From Forficula auricularia (lineage: Eukaryota > Arthropoda > Insecta > Dermaptera > Forficulidae), in NCBI GenBank assembly GCA_024734495.1, contig JALMQS010000085.1, forward strand, positions 20,365,539 to 20,429,538: a stretch of 64,000 bases of DNA. Reading direction: 5' to 3'. Position numbers and translations under genes: made by a program. Below the pieces are notes generated by a model. It did not search any database and was not told the DNA's origin. It saw nothing but the letters and a program-made list of their open reading frames with translations. Below are positions 54,151-64,000 of the stretch, piece after piece. Every line of letters begins with the position of its first letter. The stretch's first letter is position 1.

Positions 54151-54539
54151 CTCGGCATGTGATTATTAGGTCTCCAAAATTCATTTAAAAAAAAGCTCCA
54201 TTCCCAAAAAAGTATGTTTTTTTTTAATTATAAAACCTGGCAAAAAATTAACTTTTTCAAACAAACTTTGCCCCCACTTTGGGGTAGAATTTCGAAAAAT
54301 CCTTTCTTAGTGAGCCCCTATGTCATAGAAGTTATATCCTCTCGAAATTGAATGAATGAAATTTCATGTTTCTATATCCAGTGATTCTGGCTGTTTTGAT
54401 GATGAGTGGTGAGTGAGTGAGTCGGGCAAAGAATTTTATATATATAGATAGATAGATAATGTAATTATTTTTTCTTTGAAATATAGAATATATAATTTCA
54501 AATAAATTTATGTAATTTGAATAAAAATGATACAAAAGT

Positions 54540-55110
54540 TTAGTCACAGTTTTTAAAAGAATAACTGTAGTAAATTTGTTCCAGATCGAACAGTGTTTAG
54601 AATTGTAATATTTTGCCCCCTCTTTCGCCCCCACGCACTCATTTTGGCTATTGATTTTTACAGCATACATTTTATATAGTCTTAAAAACTAACATTACAA
54701 AATTTGATCTATATCGGAGAGAGTATTAATTTTTTGCCCCCACTCACATTTTGGGAGGTTGAAATTATTTTTAGATATTTGCAAATAAATAACTCTCAGT
54801 TTTCTAAAGAGTAAATGTACAAAAAAGCTAAAAATTTCTATATTTTGCCCCCCCCCCTTCGCCCTCATACAGTCAATTTTGATAGTTGATTTTTATAGGA
54901 ATAGTTTCTTAAAGTAATAAAGAATAACTCTACAAAATTTGATCAAGATCGGAGAGAGTTTTAATTTTTGCCCCCACTCACATTTTGGATAGTTGAGGGA
55001 GGGGGGTCGGATTACAAAAAATCTTGAAATTATTTTTTAGATATTTGCAAATAAATAATCCACAGTTTTCTAAAGAGTAAATGTACTAAAAAACTAAAAA
55101 TTTCTGCAGC
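54540..55110. repeat. 235-bp degenerate tandem repeat
   Basis: AAATTTGATCTATATCGGAGAGAG (54700) and AAATTTGATCAAGATCGGAGAGAG (54935) are 235 bp apart, each followed by TTTTTGCCCCCACTCACATTTTGG and by GATATTTGCAAATAAATAA. A third, more diverged partial unit precedes 54640. No coding potential. Confidence 0.75.
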
Positions 55111-55114
55111 AATC

Positions 55115-55435
55115 ATAACAGAGAACAAATGGTTAGAAACATTTCATCATTAAGAAAAAAGTAAAAAACAAAACATGTCCCTAATGCATTAAAAATTATG
55201 GAATGCGCGGTGTCCTTACCAGGATGGCGTTTTTTTTCTACCGTAAATGAAGTGTGGACATTTGATAAATCACAATTAAGTATTTAGATTTGAAAGGAAT
55301 ATTATGGGCGAAATATGATTTAACAAGTTCTTGCTTGACCTTTTAAACTACGATAGCAATCTATTAAAAAAAATTCACTCCAAAAACTGAGAAATATGCA
55401 AAAGAATAATGGTTTTCGAATTTTATAATAATATA
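55115..55435. other. Unassigned AT-rich stretch
   Basis: Nothing supportable between the tandem repeat and the hAT-like fragment. Confidence 0.3.
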
Positions 55436-55439
55436 TATA

Positions 55440-55915
55440 CAATTATTATACCTATATATATTGATATTTCTCAATAAAAAAGAATAGTTATAATATAGAA
55501 TAATGTAATCCATGATGATATTACATTCCCGAGATAGGTGAATATAACTTCTGACATGTAAGATAATCGTGCATAACAGCTCGGATTCAGTAATTATAAT
55601 AATAATTATATTGATTTATTGATATTTAGATTTATTTTGATTTTGAAATTAGTTTTAATATTAAGATTTATATTGCATTTATTCGAATACCTACATTTTA
55701 CAATGCTTGATTAGAATAAGTAGAGAAAGAACCGACCTGTTTGCTCAAATTGGAAAAAATATTTCAATTCGATACTTCTAGGATCTCCCTTTTAACTATT
55801 AGGTGTTTGTACAATAACTAGTACTCTCTATTGCAGGGTCCAAAGTTCACTCCCCACCATGACCCCATTGTCTTGAGTTCATGTGAAGTGAATTGTGAAC
55901 CCCGCTCCACCAAAG
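55440..55915. mobile_element. hAT-like fragment, third copy (interior)
   Basis: It matches 25640-26200 over most of its length but lacks the CAGAGGTG terminus. A deletion removes part of the region equal to about 25860-26020. It ends just before the CCGACTTC element. Confidence 0.65.
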
Positions 55916-55936
55916 TTAAAATCTAGTCACATTTTT

Positions 55937-56627
55937 AACCGACTTCAAAAAAAGGAGGAGGTTCTCTATTCGACTGATTTTTTTTTTTTTGTGCCTATGT
56001 TACCTCATATCTCCGCCAATTGTGAACCGATTTTGAAAAAAAAAATTTGCATTGGGTCCAGTCTACGTTCCGATTGGTCCCATTTTTTTTCGTAGGTATT
56101 AAACCTTTTTTGTTAGGTTTGTTCAAGACTAACTTCTTTGTTTATGAACCAATTTCGATGATTCTTTTTTTATTGGAAAGGGGGTTTCTTAGGGATGGTG
56201 CAATATTAATTTGGTCAAGTTCTGATGATAGGATCACTAAAAAGAGAAAAATAAAAATTTTTAAGAAAAAAATAAAACCGACAAAAAATTAAATGCAACA
56301 GATAAAATACACTAAAAGGTATAAAATAATTATTATCTTATTTAGTTACAACTAAACGACGAAATATTAATATGAAATTACTTTTTTAAGTTGATGCCTA
56401 ACATAAACCTTTTATGAATCGCACTCGACGGATCTTACTTAGTACGTTTGGTGGGTACGCTCGCTTATAGGTATAGTTTGTTTGGCATCGACTTCAAAAA
56501 GCAATTTCACGTCAATATTTCGTCGTTTAGCTGTAACTAAACAAGATAATAATTATTTTATACCTTTTAGTGTATTTTATTTGTTGCATTTAATTTTTTT
56601 GAAGTCAGTTTTATTTTTTTCTTAAAA
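55937..56627 (+). mobile_element. CCGACTTC MITE, single complete unit
   Basis: It begins ACCGACTTCAAAAAAAGGAG and ends TTTTTTGAAGTCAGTTTTAT. The first 300 bp equal block B, and 56270-56625 equal the hairpin block A of the 3.1-4.6 kb composite (arms GACGAAATATTAATATGAAA and TTTCACGTCAATATTTCGTC). Two short frames (55895-56292) are non-genic translations. Widely scattered elements with this terminus are, to my knowledge, common in insect genomes. Confidence 0.8.
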
Positions 56628-56639
56628 TTTTTTATAGTA

Positions 56640-57050
56640 GTATGAAACTAGCTCTGTTAGACAGACATCATTTTAACGACAATAATTGGGTCTTGTTTTT
56701 CTTTTTAAAAGCAACCTCTAAAAGCTATCAATAATACTCCAATTTTTTTATTAACTTAAATTTTAGATATTCTTGAAAAAGAACGTGGTGTACTATTATG
56801 AATGGAAGAAGGAAAACGTAAAGTTAATTGAAGTGGTTGTGTCTGCTGATTGAAACGGTAGCCTTTTCACGCAACCAGCTGAGAGGAGACGAGTCTATTG
56901 AAACGACGCCATCAGCTGAGCAATCGCTTCCAGATATTAAAGAGAGATATATTTATCTATCTTTAACACAATGATAGATAAATTAAATTTAAAAGGAAGC
57001 CATGTCAGCTCTATTTCGCTGCCATACTTGCCTTCCTTGCTTTCTCAGTT
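56640..57050. other. Unassigned stretch before the nested hAT
   Basis: The part at 56810-56940 is less AT-rich (AACCAGCTGAGAGGAGACGAG, ACGACGCCATCAGCTGAGC) but has no long frame or known motif. Confidence 0.3.
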
Positions 57051-57991
57051 CCTCTAAATCAGTGTTTCTCAACATTTTGTAGAGCAAGAAAACCTAGAGG
57101 ACTTATATTTATTTCTGAGGAACCCTCTAGCACTAAAATATGAGATATTAAATTTTTCGTCAAAATATCAACATCATGCTACTCTTATAGCTTCCAAATA
57201 TAAAATACAGCCGCCGATAACGGTGTGTTGCCACTTTTTAAAAATCTCCTAGATTTGGGGAAATTGGGTACAACAAACGTGCATTTTAAATTACAATACC
57301 TAACATTTTTATTTTCATTAATAATATTATTATTAAATTGTTTTGGAGATGTCATTGGGTACCCATATGCCCCTTTCGGATCGAACAGGTTTTTTTACAT
57401 ATTCAATGTATACTATTTTTTTTTTTTTTTTTTTGGCTTTAGAGAACTATGCCCATACAGCCAAGCAATTAATGATTCTATAATTTAAAGTGAAAAATGA
57501 TGATACAATTGAAGAAAGAAAAAAAAAACTGTTAAATATGTATCTAATTTATAGCTCAATTTTGCAGCTGATGAAAAAAAAGGCTACTTTATGTAAAATT
57601 TTTTACTCTTCTAAATCTAGCAGATTCGTAATATTAAAAGGCGCAGTCAAGCCAGAGGCAAATAAATAATTTAATAACTTGTTCGATTCTCTTTTAAATT
57701 TAGTACAATTAAAAATATGTATACTAATAAATAACATTCTCATCTATTTGAAAAGCAATATTATTTCAAACGTCTTTAATAACAAAAATAATAATAAAAC
57801 AATTTAAATTATGTTTTTTTTTTTCATTTTGTTACTAATGTAACGTAATCGTTGTATCATAAGAAAGTTAAGGAACTTTAGAGCAACAAAAATGGTATCA
57901 CTTAGACAATAATAGTTAATAGATAATAAGTAAAAATATATTTTTCTAGGTGGGTTTCACAAATAAAACAAATATATGTTTTGAGTTTTTT

Positions 57992-58034
57992 ATCTCGATA
58001 TATATTTCGGGTTATGAGCCCATCATCAGGAGTT
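57992..58034 (-). ncRNA. Hammerhead ribozyme-like core, left arm
   Basis: Reverse strand: CTGATGA, stem II GGG-CTCATAA-CCC, GAAA, then TATATATC, in which AU pairs with AU as a short stem III and C is the expected cleavage base. Stem I can form from CTC and GAG. All conserved core bases (CUGANGA, GAAA, NUH) are present. This copy is in the same sense as the endonuclease ORF, at its 3' side. Confidence 0.7.
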
Positions 58035-58319
58035 ACAAAAGAAAACTAAATTTAAAATTGGAAACAAATGTATAAGTGAAGTTCAATTGGGAGGAACGTA
58101 CATGGTGGGGGGGGGGGAAAGAATGCAGTATTGGTTATTGTATTAATAGACAAATGAACAAAGGAGTTTAGAGGGCTTAGAATTATCCCTGGGCTTAGAA
58201 ATAAAGGAAGAAGTAGAATAAGGTAAGGGAGGAGGGGTTAAGAACTTGAAAGAAACAATAGTAAAATATTAAAATAGAAATTTTGAGAATGGGAAATAAT
58301 ATTTTTCGGGTTATTTAAA

Positions 58320-58900
58320 TTATAAAATATAATCTATAATGGTATTTTTATTAACTTCTAAATAGTTATTAAGGATGTTACTATTATTTGAAAGGGCTCT
58401 TTTAATTTCTGTGGACTCCAAAAGATCCAACCTAAGGCCTTTTCTTTCAAAATGAATAGGAATAGGATTATTAATAGAGGCCGAATGAGTAGAGGAATGT
58501 AAATGAATGGCGAAAGCAGAAGTTAAATCTAAATTGATGTTATCAGATCGGTCAAAGCGTTTAAGTGTACCAATATGTTCAGAGTAGCGTTTTCTGAAGG
58601 AGCGACCAGTCTGGCCAATGTAAAATGCATCACAATCATCACAAGTCAATTTATATACTCCTGCTTTGTCTAATTTATCAATTTTGTCTATTTTATTATT
58701 AATTAGTCGAGAGCCTAAATTATTGTTATTATACAAAGCAGGAGTAATTCCATATGATCTAAGGGAAAAACATAATGGAGTAGACAAATGATTAGAAATG
58801 AAGGGTATTCTTTTGAATATTTGTTCACTTATAGGTTGTAATGAGTGTATTTGAGAAATGTTGAATTTGCGTTTAATTTTATTATAAATTTGTTTCCAAT
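58320..58900 (-). pseudogene. GIY-YIG endonuclease domain of a Penelope-like ORF (partial)
   Basis: The reverse-strand frame is open from about 58905 down to the stop at 58320. It contains GVYKLTCDDCDAFYIGQTGR: the GVY and YIG halves of the GIY-YIG motif with the CxxC between them that typifies Penelope endonucleases, followed by RKRYSEH with the catalytic Arg and His. Downstream AIHLHSSTHS and LLESTEI complete the fold, including the metal-binding Glu candidate. In complete elements this domain follows a reverse transcriptase; that is absent and no ATG is properly placed, hence partial. The frame itself is intact across about 190 codons. Confidence 0.88.
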
Positions 58901-58923
58901 TTTAAATTTAGTTTTCTTTTGTA

Positions 58924-58964
58924 ACTCCTGATGATGGGCTCATAACCCGAAATATATATCGAGA
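58924..58964 (+). ncRNA. Hammerhead ribozyme-like core, right arm
   Basis: Forward-strand copy of the left-arm motif: CTGATGA (58928-58934), GGG-CTCATAA-CCC, GAAA (58949-58952), TATATATC ending at 58960, GAGAT for stem I. All core bases are intact. It is antisense to the endonuclease ORF because the arms are inverted. Confidence 0.7.
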
Positions 58965-59315
58965 TAAAAAACTCAAAACATATATTTGTTTTATTTGTGA
59001 AACCCACCTAGAAAAATATATTTTTACTTATTATTTATTAAAATGTTTCACCTAGAACCGACACCTAATTCTTTAAAGATTATAATAATAGTTAAGTTCA
59101 TCGTATTCTTAAGTATCAATGGTTTTATTTGACTATAAGGTAATCCTTAGACTCAAAATTTAGTATTTTTTCTTTACATCACAAATTTTTGAGGGCTGAT
59201 ACTTCTAACTACTATTTTTGGTTTTCTATTTTTTCTTTTATTGACCTCTAGGCGCGGAACCCCAAACCTCCCTTTGGGTTCCGCCGAACCCAGGTTGAGA
59301 ATCACTGCTCTAAAT

Positions 59316-60100
59316 ACATGGACCATAGAGTGATAACGTCTCGTCTCTATTATCATAGATGTTGAACTTTTGTATAATGAACGATATGGAAATTGATTTG
59401 GAGTTAGTCTACGGGATCGTCTACAAACACGACCAAGGTTTGGAGGAGAAAAGCAAATCGCTATTAAAAGGAAACTCGATTTCATGCAAATCCAAGACAA
59501 ATATCCACTGTAAAATAAACAATCGAAAACGAAAGGGAGAAGGGGATCCGATTTTTATGTGTTTACTTTGTTTTTATTAAAAAAGAAACGTGTTTGTTTT
59601 TTTGTCATTTTATTCATGAATTCTCCTAAAATAAATCAACGAAAAAAATTTGGCAACTACCTTTATTTATTAAGTCCTTGCGATATTATAATAGAATTTA
59701 ATCAATTTTGAAAAAATAAAGTATTTTTCAAATTTTTCTATTTTTTCTTCTTTAGTCAATCAATCCTTTTTTTTTTATTATTAATTATATGTATACTATA
59801 TATGATTTACCCTTCGTTTTTGATGAAGCTGTTATCAAATATTCAGCTTTGGAAAGAGCAACATAAAAGTCGTAATATTTAAATTCAAATTCTTATTTTC
59901 CCATAGTGGGTGCACTGTACATGGTTGCCTATAGTACAGCTCCCATGGATTCATTGATAATACATATACACACATATTTATTCCTTGTTGTTGAAAATAA
60001 TTGACGAAAATCGGGGAGGTTAATTAAAGGGAAAGGAAAATGCAATGCTCTTATCGGAGCTTGATTTTTGTTTTCCCAATAACTTACTGTCACCAGATGT
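59316..60100. other. Unassigned, with a candidate short exon
   Basis: At 59376-59580 a forward frame starts MNDMEIDLELVYGIVYKHD and is hydrophilic, with codon texture unlike the surrounding AT-rich DNA. It is preceded by CTCGTCTCTATTATCATAG, which could act as a splice acceptor. I recognise no domain, and no convincing donor follows. Treat it as a weak exon candidate. The remainder is AT-rich. Confidence 0.2.
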
Positions 60101-60107
60101 CCTATTC

Positions 60108-60597
60108 CAGAGGGTCCCAAACTGTGCGCCGCGGACTGTTCAAAGGTGTACCGCGAAGCTTGATAATTAAATGAAGCAAGACATTTGGCCTAACTAGATA
60201 TAAAAAAAAGTGAGAAGCAAAAAAATTATTTATTATTTATTTTTATCTCTTACTTACGATTAGACATACTAGACATACTGATTGTTTGTTCATTTTTTGT
60301 TTTTAATCATGTTTTTTTTATTTTTATTCATATTTTTTTTTTGTTTTGTTTCTATTCATCTTTTTCATTTTTGTTTTTATTGATTTTTATTGACTTGACA
60401 TATGTACAAAATTTTAACAATGCTACTACTGTAAATAAAGAGAGATCGAGAGAAATGTAAATTACTACCAATGGTACCCAATTTTGTGAATTACTCAAAT
60501 CTGTTGTAAGAGGAGGCCCCCTCCTGCCCGGCCAAAATAAATAATGCGCCATGGAAAAATTTTAAGTGAAAAAAGACGCCGCGTTGGGGAACCCCTG
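60108..60597. mobile_element. 490-bp non-autonomous hAT with 8-bp target duplication
   Basis: The ends CAGAGGGTCCCAAACTGTGC and CGCGTTGGGGAACCCCTG are imperfect inverted repeats, both followed inward by a GC-rich GCCGCGG/ACGCCGC block. TCCTATTC flanks both sides (60100-60107, 60598-60605). The interior is AT-rich and non-coding. Confidence 0.9.
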
Positions 60598-60609
60598 TCC
60601 TATTCAATT

Positions 60610-61680
60610 TCAGCGATTTATTAATTCTGTATACTGCGAATATATATGTCAGCTTTTATCATGATTTTCGCCAATAGGATCAACTAAGTTAGCTAATTAG
60701 AAAATAAAAAGCCATAAAATTTACCTTAGTTGAAACTACCGCGAAACAATATACATTCACATAGTTATCACAAAACAGAAAACGGTATAATGTTTTGGTA
60801 GAAATTTTGAAGAGGCCTCTTGTCGGAGAGAGGTTTTCTGCAAAGCTCGGAAACCAGAAATGCAAGCCTATTGATATGCACAGTTTCATAGTCAAAAAAG
60901 CTTCCAGCATCAAAAGAAGCAATGAGTGCGCTTAGGGAACTCATTCGGAGAGAGTCAACATAAAAATAAGCTTTTATTATTTCTAAATGTATGTTTGCTA
61001 AACAGCTATGACCAGCATAATATTATAAAATAAGTGAGATTAGGTTGGTTCCATATGTGCAAAGCAACTGCTATATCTTTGTAAATTAAGAGTAGTTATA
61101 GGTACTTGACCCCACTCAAGAGATGCTCGTAGAAAGTCTTTAATGTCATTTCAAGTAACGCTACGTGAAATTAATTTTCACCATATACATGTAATTTTTC
61201 TTTTGCTATTTTAGGTAACCAAGTGATAAAAGACAATTAGTCGGTTCATTTACCTCAACTGCGCATTCACAAAACGAGCTCAATGATTACGGCGCAATTC
61301 TTGATGTTTTTTTATTTAAACCTCTTGGTCGAACACAACAATTAAGAACGATACTGAAGCAAACCCTTATATAGTACAATACGTATCAATGATCTCGGTT
61401 TAAATTCCAAAAATAAACTAAGAGTTTCAATGACTTTATTTGTTGAAAATAAGCATTGAAACTCTCTCTTTACTCTATAAGAACAAATTTTGTACTGATT
61501 AATAATATAATCCTATTTTCACTCCGAGTTGTTACTTTATTCCAGAACGTTTTAGTATTTCAATGTTTCTCAAAAAAGGTCCTAAATATTTTGATCAAAA
61601 ATTTGTATAGACATAAGACTACAGCGTAAAAATGATACTTAGAGTTTTTTTTGAGTTTTTTTTTTTTTATAATGATACTG
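60610..61680. other. Unassigned stretch
   Basis: The part at 60780-60960 is of mixed composition; a reverse frame (60689-60922) includes SFAENLSPTRGLFKIST but has no domain I recognise, and this texture could reflect an eroded hAT transposase or LINE. The rest is AT-rich. Confidence 0.25.
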
Positions 61681-61684
61681 ATAC

Positions 61685-61900
61685 AAGAAGAAGTTGCACC
61701 AAGAAGGTACAACCTCTGTAGTCCGTGGTGGACCCTTGTAACGTGAAGATAAGGGGAGATTTAGGGATTGGGTAGCAGTCGAAGGTATCTGTGAATGCTG
61801 GTCTTGAAAGATTGAAGGTTATAAGTTGCTGGAAAGACGGTCGGGGGAAGAGAGTTCCAGTCTCTAGATGTCATAGGGATGAATGAGTTTATCATAAGAA
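61685..61900 (-). pseudogene. LINE C-terminus and 3' UTR, second copy
   Basis: The reverse strand from about 61885 reads SFIPMTSRDWNSLPPTVFPA, TYNLQSFKTSIHRYLRL and then a stop, followed by the 3' UTR strings GGACTACAGAGGTTGTACC and TGGTGCAACTTC. This matches the C-terminus at 30430-30560, and the UTR matches 90-260. Only the last 45 or so codons are present, in one frame without interruption. Confidence 0.8.
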
Positions 61901-61904
61901 GCTT

Positions 61905-62640
61905 TTTGTAAATTTCGTAATCCTGTGTCTATCGGAATTATCTTATTTCCAAAATTAACTATGACCGTTTTTGAGAATCTTTGGAAAAAATAAAATAAAG
62001 TATGTTAATACAAAAAGGCCTGCACACTATCATTGTCGCAAGGTTAATTAGAGTTCGGTTTTGTGTTTTTACGGAATGTTAAAAAAGGTGGCATCTATTC
62101 AATTTCTATTACATAATGTAAAATATGTTGAAATTAATTTTAAAAATGAGATGATAAATCGACGATACTTGCTGTTTTGGAGACTCATCCCTTGTTGGGA
62201 ATCATAATTTTATTTTTTACTGTACAGAGAGCAAAGAAGATTATAAACAAAAATATAAAGAGAATCAGAATCTTTGTGAAAGAATGAAGCCATTGTAAGA
62301 TTGTAACCTTAATCTCATAGGTAAATTTCCCTAAACCTCTAATAGTTGAGTCGAAGAATAAAGTCCCTTGAAAAAAGCGATAGCTCACGTCATTAATAGG
62401 AAACGAACAAAGGAGAAGTTGAAACTCAAATAAGCGGGAGTAAGAAATGCTTGTCAGATCCCCAACCACCCAGGAGACTTACTTTATTAGTTGACTCTAC
62501 TAAAGGCTACCATTTCTTTGCTCCCCATCTCCCTTCTGGGACATTGAATAAAAAACATATTAAATATTAGGGAGAAATAAAACGAAATAGACTATAGAGC
62601 AATCGAAAATTGTAAATAATAAATATTTTTAGATATTGAA
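61905..62640. other. Unassigned stretch
   Basis: No feature identified. The 94-residue reverse frame at 62185-62469 has no recognisable motif and its hydrophobic C-terminal part is low-complexity. Confidence 0.3.
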
Positions 62641-62840
62641 TGTAATGGAAGGCAGTCCAGGGGTAGTGAGGAAAGAAAAAATTAACACATATCAAATAAG
62701 CTATAATTTATTGTAATCCTTTCAAACCGACGTTTCGGAGGATTCTTCCCTCCTTCTTAAGGGTTTCAAAGGGTCAATGAATGAAACAAAACAAAAGAAA
62801 TAAATTTTTTACCAGTCCGTCTCTCTCCAGAGAAAATTAC
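62640..62840 (-). mobile_element. Penelope-like terminal repeat, degenerate
   Basis: The reverse strand has CTTAAGAAGGAGGGAAGAATCCTCCGAAACGTCGG in pieces at 62729-62761: the first conserved G has changed (CTTAAGA for CTGAAGA), but stem II GGAG/CTCC, GAAA and CGTC remain. The outer GGCAGTCCAGG and ACCAGTCCGTCTC strings recur in the other copies of this family. Confidence 0.6.
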
Positions 62841-63034
62841 GTTGCAAAAAAAGTTTTTAGATATTTTGTGATCAAGAAAATCTTAAATAATAATAATAAT
62901 TTATAACTTTAGATACTTGAGTAAATTCTGCCATAACTATAGATTATTTAATATTTAAAGTATTTTTAAAATTTGAGATAGTGATGGGGTTTAATTAAAA
63001 ACAAAAACTGTTACCATATGCTCCTCCTCAATCT

Positions 63035-63680
63035 GCTTAGAAAACAGGACGATGCTATGGAAGACATATGTATGGAGCATAGCCATGTATGGATGTGAAA
63101 TATGGATGATTGGAGTAGCGTAGAGAGAGACTAGAGGCTTTCGAAATGTGGTGCTACAGAAGATGCTGAAAATCAAATGGATAAATAGAATACCAAATGA
63201 AGAAATTCTTAAAGAATCGGAAAAAGAAGGACCTTGTGGAAGAGTCTGAGAAAGATGATGGGGCTCACACTGAGACACGGGGGATTGCTTAGGGATATTT
63301 TTGAGGGGGAAGAAAGAAAAGGGGAAGGCCCAGATTAGATTATTTCTCCCAAATAATTAAGGATATGGGAAGTGGGTCTTTTAGAGAAGTCTAGGAGTTG
63401 ACATAAAACAGAGTCGAGTGGAGACGGGTGATTGCGTCAAACCAGTTTTAGGGCTGTGTACTCAATGATGATGATGAGATAGATAGGGATATTTTTGAGG
63501 GGGAAGAAAGAAAAGGGGAAGGCCCAGATTAGATTATTTCTCCCAAATAATTAAGGATATGGGAAGTGGGTCTTTTAGAGAAGTCTAGGAGTTGACATAA
63601 AACAGAGTCGAGTGGAGACGGGTGATTGCGTCAAACCAGTTTTAGGGCTGTGTACTCAATGATGATGATGAGATAGATAA
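63035..63680 (+). pseudogene. RTE-like LINE 3' end with 195-bp tandem duplication
   Basis: Forward frames give KTYVWSIAMYGCEIW near 63060, GKRRTLWKSL near 63215, and then GEERKGRPRLDYFSQIIKDM, FREV and NRVEWRRVIASNQF, ending in CVLNDDD with the ATG-rich tail AATGATGATGATGAGATAGAT. This is the C-terminus of the same LINE type as 17233-17733. Stops and frameshifts make it inactive. The last 195 bp (63291-63485) are repeated head to tail at 63486-63680 with no difference that I can see. Confidence 0.8.
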
Positions 63681-63721
63681 AACATCTAAATCGCCAAAAG
63701 AAGTTTACACTTCAAAACAAA

Positions 63722-63731
63722 TAAATAAATA

Positions 63732-63764
<33 letters not shown>
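63722..63764. repeat. AAT/AAAT microsatellite
   Basis: TAAA repeats pass into a run of about ten ATA/AAT triplets just after the LINE tail. Confidence 0.9.
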
Positions 63765-63766
<2 letters not shown>

Positions 63767-64000
63767 AGCTTCGGTTGAGATACTGCTATTTTGTTAAACA
63801 GAAATGTGAAATATTTTATTTAATCAGTAAATTAAAATGATCAAAGAATAATTGCTTACCATTACTAATAAAATAGAGTAAATAAATATATAAATTAATT
63901 ATTTTGTATTTTTCAATACCAGAAGGTTAAAACCAAGTTTGACCTCAAAGGCAAAAAATAAATAAATAAAAATAAAAAATAAAGTATATCCAGAGGGAGA

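Larger units (their letters stand above)
57923..59033 (-). mobile_element. Penelope-like element with inverted terminal repeats
   Basis: Arms of about 147 bp (57923-58069, 58888-59033) are nearly perfect inverted copies, each carrying a hammerhead core. Between them, on the reverse strand, is the endonuclease end of a Penelope-type ORF. The reverse transcriptase portion is missing, so the element is an internally deleted, non-autonomous derivative. Its location inside the hAT dates it as the later arrival. Confidence 0.88.
57060..59307. mobile_element. hAT element with 8-bp target duplication, containing a nested Penelope-like element
   Basis: The ends CAGTGTTTCTCAAC and GTTGAGAATCACTG are inverted, and a perfect 8-bp duplication CTCTAAAT flanks them (57052-57059 and 59308-59315). 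Both facts are diagnostic of hAT. Without the nested element (about 57923-59033) it would be about 1.1 kb, non-autonomous. The right sub-end holds a small inverted CGGAACCCCAAACC/GGGTTCCGCCG motif. Low-complexity frames inside (57225-57488) are not transposase. Confidence 0.9.

Noticed and set aside
57225..57488. An 87-residue hydrophobic forward frame inside the hAT
   Set aside because: It is Phe/Tyr-rich from poly-T tracts and shows no hAT transposase motif.

Overview
This window looks like eukaryotic nuclear DNA, most likely from an arthropod. It is strongly AT-rich by eye, has no bacterial-style operons, and is packed with degenerate eukaryotic transposons: LINEs, Penelope-like elements, hATs, Tc1/mariner, Helitrons, tRNA-derived SINEs and hairpin MITEs. 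I could not fix the species from sequence alone. There is one assembly gap (43341-43357). I found no host protein-coding gene I would defend. The few recognisable protein segments all belong to transposable elements and nearly all are broken.

Layout. 0-5.7 kb: SINEs, a TA-flanked MITE (1941-2517), a large nested palindrome of the 'CCGACTTC' family (about 3130-4650) and a MITE (5035-5693). 5.7-14 kb: mostly unassigned AT-rich DNA with LINE and SINE fragments, hairpin repeats, a reverse-strand Helitron remnant (about 12168-12824) and a Penelope-type ribozyme-like relic. 14-20.6 kb: a hAT element (14386-15211), a 2.19-kb Helitron (16528-18719) holding a 115-bp tandem array, an RTE LINE insertion and a very G-rich tail, then a SINE and an inverted Penelope-like pair. 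21.8-30.3 kb: a foldback element of about 630 bp, a long-TIR element (23399-24088), SINEs, two hAT-like fragments, a broken mariner transposase (27255-27720) and a second copy of the CAGTGGCG hAT with a perfect 8-bp target duplication (29387-30247). 30.3-41.2 kb: a LINE 3' end, MITEs, a ribozyme-bearing Penelope terminal repeat (33290-33460) and a minimal Penelope inverted pair (40737-41014). 41.5-48.3 kb: a small GC-rich island, a MITE of about 590 bp, a reverse-strand LINE RT relic, tRNA-like repeats and a locus that is an inverted paralogue of 36.5-37.7 kb. 49.3-51.6 kb: a long-TIR element enclosing a 119-bp satellite. 52-64 kb: LINE and mini-Helitron pieces, another CCGACTTC element, a 2.25-kb hAT (57060-59307) with a Penelope-like element nested inside it, a 490-bp hAT (60108-60597), and an RTE LINE 3' end with a 195-bp tandem duplication.

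The biology is that of nested mobile DNA rather than cooperating genes. The best supported and most interesting pieces are: (1) hammerhead-ribozyme-like cores repeated across at least three Penelope-like families, including both arms of the element nested in the hAT; (2) an alternating higher-order 119-bp satellite sitting at the internal junction of a transposon; (3) one 115-bp unit shared by three different transposon types; and (4) paralogous loci in which separate insertions can be bounded by comparison. All structural calls were made by reading, not by alignment software; exact repeat borders may be off by a few bases.
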